From Amycolatopsis saalfeldensis (GTDB lineage: Bacteria; Actinomycetota; Actinomycetes; Mycobacteriales; Pseudonocardiaceae): a stretch of 64,000 bases of DNA. The stretch covers positions 248,001 to 312,000 of the forward strand of contig NZ_FOEF01000004.1 in NCBI RefSeq assembly GCF_900110575.1, given 5' to 3'. This document shows, piece by piece, positions 35,268 to 43,305 of this stretch. The notes beneath the pieces were generated by a model. That model was not told the origin of the DNA. It ran no database searches and worked only from the letters and a program-made list of their open reading frames with translations. The number at the start of each line of letters is the position of its first letter. The stretch's first letter is position 1. A program made the position numbers and the translations under genes.

Positions 35268-36296
35268 TCAGGCGTCGCTGGAGCGTTTCCAGAGGTTGAT
35301 GTCCGCTTCGGTGGCGTACTTGTCGATCTCGGCGAGTTCCCCGGGGGTGAAGTCGAGGTTCTTCAGGGCCGCGACGTTGTCCTCCAGCTGGCGGACGCTG
35401 CTGGCGCCGATGAGCATCGACGTCATGCGCGGGTCCCGCAGGCCCCAGGCCAGGGCGAGCTGCGCGAGGGACTGGCCGCGGCGGGCGGCGATCTCGGCCA
35501 GCGCCCGGATCTTCGCCAGCTTGTCCTCGGTGATCGTGTCCGGGTCGAGCGACTTTCCTTGTGCCGCGCGGGAATTCTCGGGCACGCCCTTGAGGTAGCG
35601 GTCGGTGAGCAGGCCCTGCGCGAGCGGCGAGAACGCGATGCAGCCGGCGCCGGCGTCCTCCAGCGTGTCCAGCAGGTGGTCGTCCTCGGTCCACCGGTTG
35701 AACATCGAGTACGAGGGCTGGTGGATCAGCAGCGGCGTGCCCAGTTCCCGCAGCAGGCGGGCGGCCTCGGCGGTGCGCTCGGAACGGTAGGAGGAGATGC
35801 CGACGTACAGGGCCTTGCCGGAGCGCACGGCCCGGTCGAGCGCGCCGACCGTCTCCTCCAGCGGCGTCTCCGGGTCGACGCGGTGCGAGTAGAAGATGTC
35901 GACGTAGTCCAGGCCCAGGCGGCCCAGCGACTGGTCGAGCGAGGCCAGCAGGTACTTGCGCGAGCCCCAATCGCCGTACGGGCCCGGCCACATGTCGTAG
36001 CCGGCCTTGGTGGAGACGATCAGCTCGTCCCGGTAGGGCTTGAAGTCCGTCGCGAGCAGGCGGCCGAAGTTCTCCTCGGCCGAGCCGTAGGGCGGCCCGT
36101 AGTTGTTCGCCAGGTCGAAGTGCGTGATGCCCAGGTCGAACGCGCGCCGGGTGATGGCCCGCTGGACGTCCAGGGGACGGTCGTGCCCGAAGTTGTGCCA
36201 CAGGCCCAGCGAGATGGCGGGCAGCTTCAGCCCGCTGCGCCCGCAGCGTCGGTAGGGCAGGGAGTCGTATCGGCTGGTCGCCGCAACATAGGTCAC
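35268..36296 (-). CDS. Aldo/keto reductase (L-glyceraldehyde-3-phosphate reductase-like)
   Basis: 342 residues. TIM-barrel NADPH oxidoreductase. The catalytic tetrad is seen as Asp in HFDLANNYGPPYGSAEENFG with the Tyr following, Lys in VSTKAGYDMW and His in DIFYSHRVDPETPLEET. The segments SLGLWHNFGHDRP and GYDMWPGPYGDWGSRKYL are typical of the YghZ/GAP-reductase and Kv-beta-like branch. The NADP site is in the LIGASSVRQLEDNVAAL region near the C-terminus. It converges on the PucR gene and has no evident operon partner. The physiological carbonyl is unknown. Confidence 0.93.
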   Translation of the reverse strand: MTYVAATSRYDSLPYRRCGRSGLKLPAISLGLWHNFGHDRPLDVQRAITRRAFDLGITHFDLANNYGPPYGSAEENFGRLLATDFKPYRDELIVSTKAGYDMWPGPYGDWGSRKYLLASLDQSLGRLGLDYVDIFYSHRVDPETPLEETVGALDRAVRSGKALYVGISSYRSERTAEAARLLRELGTPLLIHQPSYSMFNRWTEDDHLLDTLEDAGAGCIAFSPLAQGLLTDRYLKGVPENSRAAQGKSLDPDTITEDKLAKIRALAEIAARRGQSLAQLALAWGLRDPRMTSMLIGASSVRQLEDNVAALKNLDFTPGELAEIDKYATEADINLWKRSSDA

Positions 36297-36684
36297 GCCC
36301 GGATGCTAGCCGTTTCACGCAAGGCTGCTGTGTAGCGGAAGGAACACGGCCGCGCGTCGGGCCCGGCCGAGCGCGGGCGGGGTGTTCCCGCTCACGGCCG
36401 TTGCGCTGCCCCTGCGAGGCGAAAGGCACGCTCCTGGCCGGATCGAAAAAGAAGACAACACCACCGCCACCGGTGCCGGGATCGCGGTAAACCCGCCGGG
36501 GGACGGATACGTGTCCGGCCCGGGGGTGAGTAGCCGGCCGCGTGTCGGGTAAGGATCCGAGCCGGTGCGCTGCCGCCTGGCGCGAGAGCCGCGCACGGCT
36601 ACTGAGCGTGCCGACCCACCTGGGGAGGGGGAGTCCCGGCGGCCCGTCCCGCATAATGGGGTAAGCAAACGCTTAGGAGGTCGC
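36297..36684. other. Intergenic region with promoter-like elements for the MoxR gene
   Basis: 388 bp between divergent genes with no credible gene. Near the right end, CATAAT at 36652-36657 is a good -10 match, and TAAGC-AAAC-GCTTA at 36662-36675 is a short inverted repeat over the expected start of transcription. GGAACAC (36341-36347) and GTGTTCC (36382-36388) form another weak dyad. No clear -35 element. Confidence 0.5.
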
Positions 36685-37566
36685 GTGGGTACCGGGTTCT
36701 TCTCCTCCGTCGACGATGTGTCGGCGAAGCTGGCCGAGGCCGGCTATCTCGCGTCGACGGCGGTGGCGACCACCGTGTTCCTCGCCGATCGGCTGGGCAA
36801 GCCGTTGCTGGTCGAGGGGCCGGCGGGGGTCGGGAAGACCGAGCTGGCCAAGGCGGTCGCCGCGGTGAGCGGGTCGCGGCTGGTGCGGTTGCAGTGTTAC
36901 GAGGGCATCGACGAGGCCCGCGCGCTGTACGAGTGGAACCACGCCAAGCAGCTGCTGCGCATCACCGCCGGTCGAGAGGAGACGTGGGAGGACGCGCGCA
37001 CCGACATCTTCGGCGAGGAGTTCCTGCTGCGCCGCCCGTTGCTCACCGCGATTTCCGGCACCGAGCCGACCGTGCTGCTGATCGACGAGACCGACAAGGC
37101 CGACATGGAGGTCGAGGGCCTGCTGCTGGAGGTGCTGGGCGACTTCCAGGTCACCGTCCCCGAGCTGGGCACGATCACCGCGACGCGGGAGCCGTTCGTG
37201 GTGCTGACCTCGAACGCCACGCGCGAGCTGTCCGAGGCCCTGCGGCGGCGCTGCCTGTTCCTGCACATCGACTTCCCGGACGAGGAGCTGGAACGCCGGA
37301 TCGTCCGGCTCAAGGTGCCGGGCGTCGACGCCGTGCTGGCCGATTCCGTGGTCCGCGTGATCGCCGCGCTGCGGGCGATGGACCTGCGGAAGCTGCCGTC
37401 GGTGGCGGAGACCATCGACTGGGCGCGAACCCTGCTGGAGCTGGGCGCCGGCACGCTCGACGAGCAGGTGGTGCGCGAAAGCCTCGGCGTGGTGCTCAAG
37501 CACCAGGACGACATCGTCAAGGCCGGGGCCGGGCTCAAGCTCGACCAGGTGCTGGACGCGTCGTGA
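36685..37566 (+). CDS. MoxR-family AAA ATPase (CoxD-like)
   Basis: 293 residues, GTG at 36685 after AGGAGG. Walker A is GPAGVGKTEL, Walker B is VLLIDETDKAD, sensor 1 lies in FVVLTSNATRELSEALRRRC and the sensor 2 region in LPSVAETIDWART. MoxR ATPases act as chaperones that help cofactors enter enzymes, always with a von Willebrand A partner; CoxD does so for carbon monoxide dehydrogenase. The next gene encodes such a partner with a 4-nt overlap, and a molybdenum hydroxylase is 2.9 kb upstream, which suggests maturation of that enzyme (inference). Confidence 0.93.
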   Translation: MGTGFFSSVDDVSAKLAEAGYLASTAVATTVFLADRLGKPLLVEGPAGVGKTELAKAVAAVSGSRLVRLQCYEGIDEARALYEWNHAKQLLRITAGREETWEDARTDIFGEEFLLRRPLLTAISGTEPTVLLIDETDKADMEVEGLLLEVLGDFQVTVPELGTITATREPFVVLTSNATRELSEALRRRCLFLHIDFPDEELERRIVRLKVPGVDAVLADSVVRVIAALRAMDLRKLPSVAETIDWARTLLELGAGTLDEQVVRESLGVVLKHQDDIVKAGAGLKLDQVLDAS

Positions 37567-38951
37567 CCGCTCCCGGCGTCACGGAGCGGCTGACCGGGTT
37601 CGTCCGGGCGCTGCGGTCCCACGGCATTGCGGCCGGGCCGAGCGAGACCGTCGACGCGGCGGCCGCGCTCGAGGTGCTCGGGTTCGACGACCGGGAGCTG
37701 GTCCGCGAGGGGCTCGCCGCCGCGCTGGTACGCCGGGACGGGCAGCGGGCGGTGTTCGACGCGACGTTCGACCTGTATTTCCCGGCCGGGGTCGGGACGC
37801 CGGAGCTGGCGCGCGAGGACCGGCCGCGTGACCTCCAGCAGCTGCGGGACGCGCTGGGCGCCGCGCTCGCCGAGGGCGACGAGCAGACCCTGGCGCAGCT
37901 CGCCGGGCTCGCGGTGGACATGCTCGGCCAGTACGGCGCCGGGTCCGGGCCGGGCGGCGGCTTCTCCGCGCACCAGACCCTCGACCGGCTCCAGCCGCAA
38001 ACCCTGATCGCGCGGGTGCTCGCGGCCCTGCGCGCGGGCGGCGGCGCTCCGGCCGGAGAGACCGGGGAAGCGTTCACGGACCGGCTCACGCGGGACGAGA
38101 TCCGGCGCCGGGTCGAGGGTTTCCGCGGCCGGGTGCGGACGGAGGCGCGCCGCCGGGCGGCGGAGGTCCGGGGCCGCGAGCGGGTCGCGCAGCACGCCAT
38201 CGCGCCCGCCGCCGACCGCGTCGACTTCCTCGTCGCCAGCCGCGCGCAGCTGGCCGAGCTGCGCCGGACCGTGCAGCCGCTGTCACGCAAGCTCGCCACT
38301 CGCCTCGCCGCGCGGCGCAAGCGCACCACCCGCGGGCAGATCGACCTGCGGCGGACGCTGCGCCGCTCGCTGACGACCGGGGGAGTGCCGCTGCGCCCGG
38401 CGTACCGGCACCGCCGCCCCGGACGGCCGGAGATCGTGCTGCTGTGCGACCTTTCCGGCTCGGTGGCGGGGTTCGCGAACTTCACCATGCTGCTGGTGCA
38501 GGCCTTGCGTGATCAGTTCAGCAAGATCCGGGTGTTCGCGTTCGTCGACAGCACGGACGAGGTCACCCACCTGGTCACCACCGGCACGGCCGACCCCGAG
38601 CACCTGGGCGCGCGCATCCTGAGCGAGGCGGCGGTGGTGCGCTGGGACGGGCACAGCGACTACGGCGGCGCGCTCGGCCAGTTCGCGGACCGCTGGCTCG
38701 ACGCCGTCGGCCCGCGCACCTCCGTGCTCGTGCTCGGCGACGCCCGCACCAACGGCGGCGACCCGAACCTCGACGCGCTCCGCACCGTCCGCGACCGTGC
38801 CCGGCACGTGTTCTGGCTCAACCCGGAGCGCCGCGCGCTGTGGTCCACGGGCGACTCGGCCGCCCTCGCCTACGCCGAGCTGGTCGAAATGCACGAGTGC
38901 CGCACGGTGCAGCAGCTCAGTGCGCTCGTCACGCGCCTTCTCCCGGTGTGA
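37563..38951 (+). CDS. VWA domain protein, CoxE-like
   Basis: 462 residues, GTG start inside the MoxR stop. The N-terminal 250 residues are helical and charged (ELREGL-type and RRRVEGFRGRVRTEARRRA stretches), and the C-terminal part is a von Willebrand A domain with the metal site DLSGS at 296-300 and the later THLVTTGT and GDARTNGGDP loops. This layout is that of VWA_CoxE proteins, partners of MoxR ATPases in assembling metal centres. Its last 23 bases overlap the convergent deaminase gene. Cytoplasmic; no signal peptide. Confidence 0.92.
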   Translation: MTAPGVTERLTGFVRALRSHGIAAGPSETVDAAAALEVLGFDDRELVREGLAAALVRRDGQRAVFDATFDLYFPAGVGTPELAREDRPRDLQQLRDALGAALAEGDEQTLAQLAGLAVDMLGQYGAGSGPGGGFSAHQTLDRLQPQTLIARVLAALRAGGGAPAGETGEAFTDRLTRDEIRRRVEGFRGRVRTEARRRAAEVRGRERVAQHAIAPAADRVDFLVASRAQLAELRRTVQPLSRKLATRLAARRKRTTRGQIDLRRTLRRSLTTGGVPLRPAYRHRRPGRPEIVLLCDLSGSVAGFANFTMLLVQALRDQFSKIRVFAFVDSTDEVTHLVTTGTADPEHLGARILSEAAVVRWDGHSDYGGALGQFADRWLDAVGPRTSVLVLGDARTNGGDPNLDALRTVRDRARHVFWLNPERRALWSTGDSAALAYAELVEMHECRTVQQLSALVTRLLPV

Positions 38952-39924
38952 GCCAGGCCGAAATCCCTTGGTGCAGAGCCGTTTTCGTGGCCTCGGGCGC
39001 GAAGGAGGCGGTGACGCCCGCGGCGGCGATCGCGGCCAGGCGGGTGTCGTCGTAGCCGAACGCGGCGCGGGCGCGGGCGAACTCGTCGGTGAGCGTGGCG
39101 CCGGTGACCGACGGGACGTCGGTGTTCAGCGTGACGGCCAGGCCCGCGTCGACGAGCCGGGGGAGCGGGTGCGCGGCGAGCGAGGGCACCAGCCCGAGCG
39201 TGACGTTCGACGACGGGCAGACCTCCAGCGCGACGCCCCGCTCGCGCACCTCGGCGACCAGCGCGTCGTCCTCCAGGATCCGGATCCCGTGGCCGATCCG
39301 CTCGCTGTGGCCGAGGTCGAGGGCCTCGCGGATGCTGCCGGGGCCGGCGTCCTCCCCGGCGTGGTGCACGAGGTGCAGGCCCGCCTCGCGGGCCCGATCG
39401 AAAACGGCCGCGAACGGCTTCAGCGGGTACCGCTCCTCACCGGCCAGGCCCAGACCGGCCACGCCCTCGTGGCGGAGCGCGAGGTCCAGCGTCCGCTCGG
39501 CCCGCGCCACCGGCCGCCGTCGTGAGTGGTCGAGCAGCACGCGCCATTCGAGGCCGGTGCGCGCGCCGCCTTCGGACAGTCCTTTGAGGACGGAAGCCAG
39601 CGGCATTTCCAGGTCCCCCAGCCGTTCCCCGTGTGCGGCGGCGGTGAAGGTCACCTCGGCGTAGCGTGTGCCCTGCGCGAACTCGTCCTCGCAGAACTCC
39701 CGCGCGACCCGCTCGAAGTCCTCCGGCCGCCGCAGGCAGGCGCGGATCAGCGAGTTGTAGTCGGCGAACGCGCGGAACCCGTCGAACGCCGGCGCCTCGT
39801 CGGGCCGGGGCACGCCGTTGGCGCCGGCCAGTTCGCGCAGGGTGCCGGGCCGGACCGTGCTTTCGAGGTGGACGTGCAGGTGCGCCTTGGGGAGGGCGGC
39901 GAGGTCGCGCATGCCCGTGATCAT
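38929..39924 (-). CDS. Adenosine deaminase family protein
   Basis: 331 residues from the ATG complementary to 39922-39924 (327 from the next ATG). Metal-dependent TIM-barrel deaminase: HVH zinc ligands at His17 and His19 in KAHLHVHLESTVRP, HHAGEDAGP with the catalytic His/Glu region, HSERIGHGIRIL, CPSSNVTLGL and NTDVPSVTG with the last metal ligand aspartate. It hydrolyses adenosine or a related 6-aminopurine to the inosine form; adenine or aminodeoxyfutalosine deaminases in the same family are alternatives. ESTV replaces the more usual EGA/DGS after the HxH motif. The C-terminal 23 bases overlap the convergent VWA gene. Confidence 0.92.
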   Translation of the reverse strand: MITGMRDLAALPKAHLHVHLESTVRPGTLRELAGANGVPRPDEAPAFDGFRAFADYNSLIRACLRRPEDFERVAREFCEDEFAQGTRYAEVTFTAAAHGERLGDLEMPLASVLKGLSEGGARTGLEWRVLLDHSRRRPVARAERTLDLALRHEGVAGLGLAGEERYPLKPFAAVFDRAREAGLHLVHHAGEDAGPGSIREALDLGHSERIGHGIRILEDDALVAEVRERGVALEVCPSSNVTLGLVPSLAAHPLPRLVDAGLAVTLNTDVPSVTGATLTDEFARARAAFGYDDTRLAAIAAAGVTASFAPEATKTALHQGISAWLTPGEGA

Positions 39925-40059
39925 GCCGGGGCGGCGCGGCCGGGGTCGCGTGGTTTTCGGTTGATACGGCGCGGTGCCGATGTCCGGAATGCTCGGCTTC
40001 CGGGAACCGCGGGTGGCCGCCGGGCGTTGAACGGGCGAGGAACAACGGGAGGATCTCTC

Positions 40060-40266
40060 ATGGCACTGATGAAACGCCTGGCCATCCTGGCCGGCGCGGC
40101 GGGCGTCGTCCAGTCCTATGCGCGCAAGAACCCGGAGAAGGTCAACCAGGTCGTGGGCAAGGCCGCCACCTTCGTCGACGAGAAGACGAAGGGCAAGTAC
40201 CACAGCCAGCTCAGCGGCGCGGTCCGCAAGGTCGGCGACGCCACCCGGCCTCGTCCCGGGCACTGA
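40060..40266 (+). CDS. MT0933-like antitoxin family small protein
   Basis: 68 residues, ATG at 40060 after GGGAGG. A short N-terminal hydrophobic stretch (MALMKRLAILAGAAGVVQSY) is followed by a charged helical part NPEKVNQVVGKAATFVDEKT and GKYHSQLSGAVRKVG, which matches the MT0933/Rv0909 family (KV..A..KA..FVDEKT.GKY). In M. tuberculosis that protein was described as an antitoxin, but many members lack a toxin gene; none is seen beside this one. The basic rather than acidic composition and the small hydrophobic head leave a membrane or DNA-associated role open. Confidence 0.75.
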   Translation: MALMKRLAILAGAAGVVQSYARKNPEKVNQVVGKAATFVDEKTKGKYHSQLSGAVRKVGDATRPRPGH

Positions 40267-40456
40267 CCCGGAAGTTCACCGGCCCTGCGAGCGCGCTGGC
40301 CCGGTGAGCACATCGGCTCGGTGAGCGCCCTGCCCTGCGGCGCGCCGACCCCGCGTGCCCACTGGCCCCACGGGTTCACTGGCCGCGCGGGCTCACTGGC
40401 CCCGCGAGCCCGCCCGCCCCGCTGGCCGACCGGCCGCGGGGGTTCGGGCACCATGC

Positions 40457-41083
40457 TCAGGCGGGTGGCCGGTTTCCGGGTGGCCAGTTCTCCAGTGCTG
40501 CGTCGGCCACCTGCTGGAGTTCGTCGTGCCCGGCGCCGCCGGCGGCTTGGACGGCGATGCCGTTCGCCACGGTCATGAGGTAGCGGGCGAGCAGTCCGGT
40601 GTCGGCCTCCGGTGGCAGGTCGCCTTCGTCGACGGCCCGCTGGAAGCGGTCCCGCAGGCGTGAGCGGGCTTCTTCGCGCCAGAAAGCCAGCGTGTCGCGC
40701 GCCGGGCGCCCGAGGTCGCCGGCGGCCAGCGCGCCCTGCACGGCCAGGCATCCGGCCGGGAAGCCGGGACGGGTGGTCGTGCGGACCGAGCCGGTGAGGA
40801 ACGTCGTCGCCACCTGCCGGGCGGTCGGTTCCTCCAGCGCCTGGACCGTGTAGGCGGCGGGACCCTCGGCGTATCTCCGCATCGCCTTGCGAAACAGCTC
40901 TTCTTTGTTGCCGAAGGCCGCGTACATGCTGGTGCGGGTGATGCCCATGGCGCCGGTCAGGTCGGTGAGGCTGGCGCCTTCGTAGCCCTGCTCCCAGAAC
41001 ACCAGCATGGCGCGCTCCAGCGCCTCGTCGGCGTCGAAGCCGCGTGGCCGGCCCATCGGAGTCTTCTCGGCGGATGCCATCAC
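40457..41083 (-). CDS. TetR-family transcriptional regulator
   Basis: 208 residues from the GTG complementary to 41081-41083 (207 from the next ATG). The N-terminal domain has MGRPRGFDADEALERAMLVF then TDLTGAMGITRTSMYAAFGN with the recognition helix. The C-terminal domain (FPAGCLAVQGALAAGDLGRP) is of the group that pairs with SDR or drug genes. TAGAGT (complement of 41090-41095) lies 6 nt before the GTG, so the mRNA may be leaderless. Two near-palindromes fill the space to the divergent SDR gene, so the protein probably represses both itself and that gene. Confidence 0.92.
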   Translation of the reverse strand: MMASAEKTPMGRPRGFDADEALERAMLVFWEQGYEGASLTDLTGAMGITRTSMYAAFGNKEELFRKAMRRYAEGPAAYTVQALEEPTARQVATTFLTGSVRTTTRPGFPAGCLAVQGALAAGDLGRPARDTLAFWREEARSRLRDRFQRAVDEGDLPPEADTGLLARYLMTVANGIAVQAAGGAGHDELQQVADAALENWPPGNRPPA

Positions 41084-41098
41084 CAACAGACTCTACCC

Positions 41099-41159
41099 CT
41101 TCGGTACCGATCGGTTCAGAAGTGCTAGGTTCGACTTCGGTACCGATCGATACTGAAGT
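41099..41159. promoter_or_regulatory. Twin TetR operator-like palindromes
   Basis: Two sites share the half CTTCGGTACCGATCG. Site 1 spans 41099-41122 (20 of 24 positions symmetric) and site 2 spans 41134-41159 (22 of 26 symmetric, ending ATACTGAAGT). Their centres are about 36 bp apart. Site 1 sits between the -35 and -10 of the TetR gene and site 2 reaches the ribosome site of the SDR gene, which is suitable for repressing both directions. Confidence 0.85.
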
Positions 41160-41174
41160 AAGGGGACTCAGCCC

Positions 41175-41921
41175 ATGGGAAAGCTCGAAGGCAAGACCGC
41201 CGTGATCACCGGCGCCGCCACCGGGATCGGGCAGGCCACCGCGGCCCGGCTGGCGGCCGAGGGCGCGCACGTCTTCCTGGTCGGCCGGCGCAAGGCCGAG
41301 CTGGACTCGGCCGCCGCGTCGATCGGGCCCGCGGCCACCGCGGTGCCGGGTGACATCGCGGACCCGGCCGACCTGGACCGGCTCTACGACGCGGTCCGCG
41401 ACCGCGGCCGGGGCCTGGACGTGGTGTTCGCCAACGCGGCCACCGCCGCGTTCGCGCCGCTGGAGGAGGCCACCGTGGCGCAGTACGAAGAGATCTTCGG
41501 GATCAACGTCCGGGGCACCTGGCTCACCGTGCAGAAGGCGCTGCCGCTGTTCAACAGGGACGCCTCGGTGATCCTCAACGCCTCCATCCGCGCCGACGAC
41601 GGCTGGGAGACCTACGGCCTGTACTCGGCGTCGAAGGCGGCGATCCGGTCGCTCGCGCGAACCTGGGCCAACGAGCTGAAGGACCGGGGCATCCGGGTCA
41701 ACACGGTCTCGCCGGGCGCGATCGACACCCCGGGCATCAACCGGGCCGTCGGCGAGGAGAACGCGGCCGCGGCCAAGACCGAACTCGCCGCGGGCGTGCC
41801 GATCGGCCGGATGGGCCGCCCGGAGGAGATCGCCGCCGCGGTGGCCTTCCTCGCCTCGCCCGAGAGCAGTTTCGTGCTCGGCGCGAACCTGGACATCGAC
41901 GGCGGCGAGAACCAGTTCTGA
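41175..41921 (+). CDS. SDR-family oxidoreductase
   Basis: 248 residues, ATG at 41175 after AAGGGG. Classical short-chain dehydrogenase: cofactor site TGAATGIGQATA (residues 13-24), NADP-favouring basic pair in VGRRKAE, NAAT in place of NNAG, and catalytic Ser137, Tyr150 and Lys154 (YSASK). The PGAIDTPG and GANLDIDGG ends are typical. It reduces or oxidises a small alcohol or carbonyl of unknown identity. It is the single target-like gene divergent to a TetR regulator with twin operators, so it is probably induced by an electrophile or quinone-like compound (inference). Confidence 0.93.
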   Translation: MGKLEGKTAVITGAATGIGQATAARLAAEGAHVFLVGRRKAELDSAAASIGPAATAVPGDIADPADLDRLYDAVRDRGRGLDVVFANAATAAFAPLEEATVAQYEEIFGINVRGTWLTVQKALPLFNRDASVILNASIRADDGWETYGLYSASKAAIRSLARTWANELKDRGIRVNTVSPGAIDTPGINRAVGEENAAAAKTELAAGVPIGRMGRPEEIAAAVAFLASPESSFVLGANLDIDGGENQF

Positions 41922-41963
41922 TCAGGGCGCGCTGCGGCGTGCGGCGCGAACACCCGCACGCCG

Positions 41964-43232
41964 CTAGGCGCCGGCGTCCCCGAACACCGTCCGGCGGACG
42001 AACGGGGTGCGGAACTTCCCGCCCGGGTCGAGATCGGTGATCAGCGCCCGGAAATCCGCCATCCGCGGATAGTGCTCGCCGAGGGCGCTGCGGTGGAAGA
42101 GCTTGCCCCAGTGGGGGCGCGCGCCGAACGGGGCGAGCCGCTCTTCGAGCAGTGGCAGCAGGGCTTCGACCTCGGGCTGGCGCGGGCGCCAGGTGAAGTG
42201 GAAGGCCACGCGGTCGCCGCCCTGCGCCGGGCTCAGCCACAGCTCGTCGCCCGCGATCGCGCGGATCTCGGACACCAGCAGCACCGGGGCCAGCCGGTCG
42301 GCGATCCCGCGCACCGCCTCCATCGCGGCCACCGCGTCCCGGTACGGCACGAAGTACTCCGACTGCAGCTCGTCGCCGACACTCGGGGTGAACGCGAGCG
42401 CGAAGTGCGGGAGCCGCTCGTACCACGGTCCCGGCACTCCGAGCTGCGGTGTGGTGTGGCCGACCGGGACCCCGGCGGCGGGCACCGGGTGCCGGGGCCC
42501 GCCGGCCGGGATCGCGCCGTGCAGCGTGGCCGGCGCGGGCAGGCCCGGCTCGACGCGGCTCTTGACCCAGGCCGCGCCGATCTTGTCACCGGCCCAGTCC
42601 GTGAACAGGCTGACGCTGTACCCGGCGTCCTCGATTTCGTCGAAGTGCGCGGGCAGAGCGGCCCAGGGCAGGCCTTCGAAGACGTTCTGGCGGACGTCGA
42701 ACGTGGGCACCAGATCCAGGGTCAGCCGCGTGACCACGCCGACCGCGCCGAGGCTGACGACCAGCCCCGGGAAGACGTCCGGGTCCCGCTCCCGCGAGAA
42801 GGCCCGCAGCTCGCCGTCCGCGGTGACCAGCTCCAGCGCCGAAACGGCCGACGCGAGCCCGTGCAGCCGCCGCCCGGACCCGTGGGTGCCGGTGGCGACG
42901 CTGCCCGCCACCGTGATGTGCGGCAGCGAGGCGAGATTGGGCAGCGCGAAACCGGCTGCGTGCAGCTGCCCGACGAAGTCGCCGTAGCGCGCCGAACCGC
43001 CGACGGTCGCGGTGGCGGCTTCGGCGTTGATCTCCACCGGGGTCTTGAGCGCGGCCAGGTCGAGCAGCAGCCCGCCGGGGACGTCGGCGATGTCGTTGAA
43101 GCAGTGCCTGCTGCCCAGCGCCTTGACGGTGGCCGCGGTCGCGACCGCCGCCCGCACCTCGTCCACCGTGCGCGGGGCCAGCACCGTTTCCGCGGCGTAG
43201 CCGTGGTTTCCGGCCCAGTTCGACTCGCCCAC
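41964..43232 (-). CDS. aldO: Alditol oxidase (FAD-linked)
   Basis: 422 residues, GTG complementary to 43230-43232, 7 nt after AGGAGG. It matches Streptomyces AldO along its whole length as I recall it: NWAGNHGY near the start, LGSRHCFNDIAD with the histidine that covalently holds FAD, LPNLASLPHITVAGSVATGTHGSG, YSVSLFTDW, FGVPGPW-type and LQSEYFVPYRDA, RPHWGKLFH, and DPGGKFRTPFV. The enzyme oxidises polyols such as xylitol and sorbitol to aldoses, making hydrogen peroxide. It is cytoplasmic in this family. The neighbour downstream is recQ; no functional link is evident. Confidence 0.92.
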   Translation of the reverse strand: MGESNWAGNHGYAAETVLAPRTVDEVRAAVATAATVKALGSRHCFNDIADVPGGLLLDLAALKTPVEINAEAATATVGGSARYGDFVGQLHAAGFALPNLASLPHITVAGSVATGTHGSGRRLHGLASAVSALELVTADGELRAFSRERDPDVFPGLVVSLGAVGVVTRLTLDLVPTFDVRQNVFEGLPWAALPAHFDEIEDAGYSVSLFTDWAGDKIGAAWVKSRVEPGLPAPATLHGAIPAGGPRHPVPAAGVPVGHTTPQLGVPGPWYERLPHFALAFTPSVGDELQSEYFVPYRDAVAAMEAVRGIADRLAPVLLVSEIRAIAGDELWLSPAQGGDRVAFHFTWRPRQPEVEALLPLLEERLAPFGARPHWGKLFHRSALGEHYPRMADFRALITDLDPGGKFRTPFVRRTVFGDAGA

Positions 43233-43305
43233 CGAGATGCCTCCTGCTGTCCGTGCCTACCCGACGAGGCCTGCTCACTCAGACTTATCCGCCACCGGCG
43301 TGTGC

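Noticed and set aside
36315..36668. Minus-strand frame of 117 codons in the gap before the MoxR gene
   Set aside because: No ribosome site, no domain, and the Ser/Pro/Arg-rich text looks random. It overlaps the promoter-like elements.
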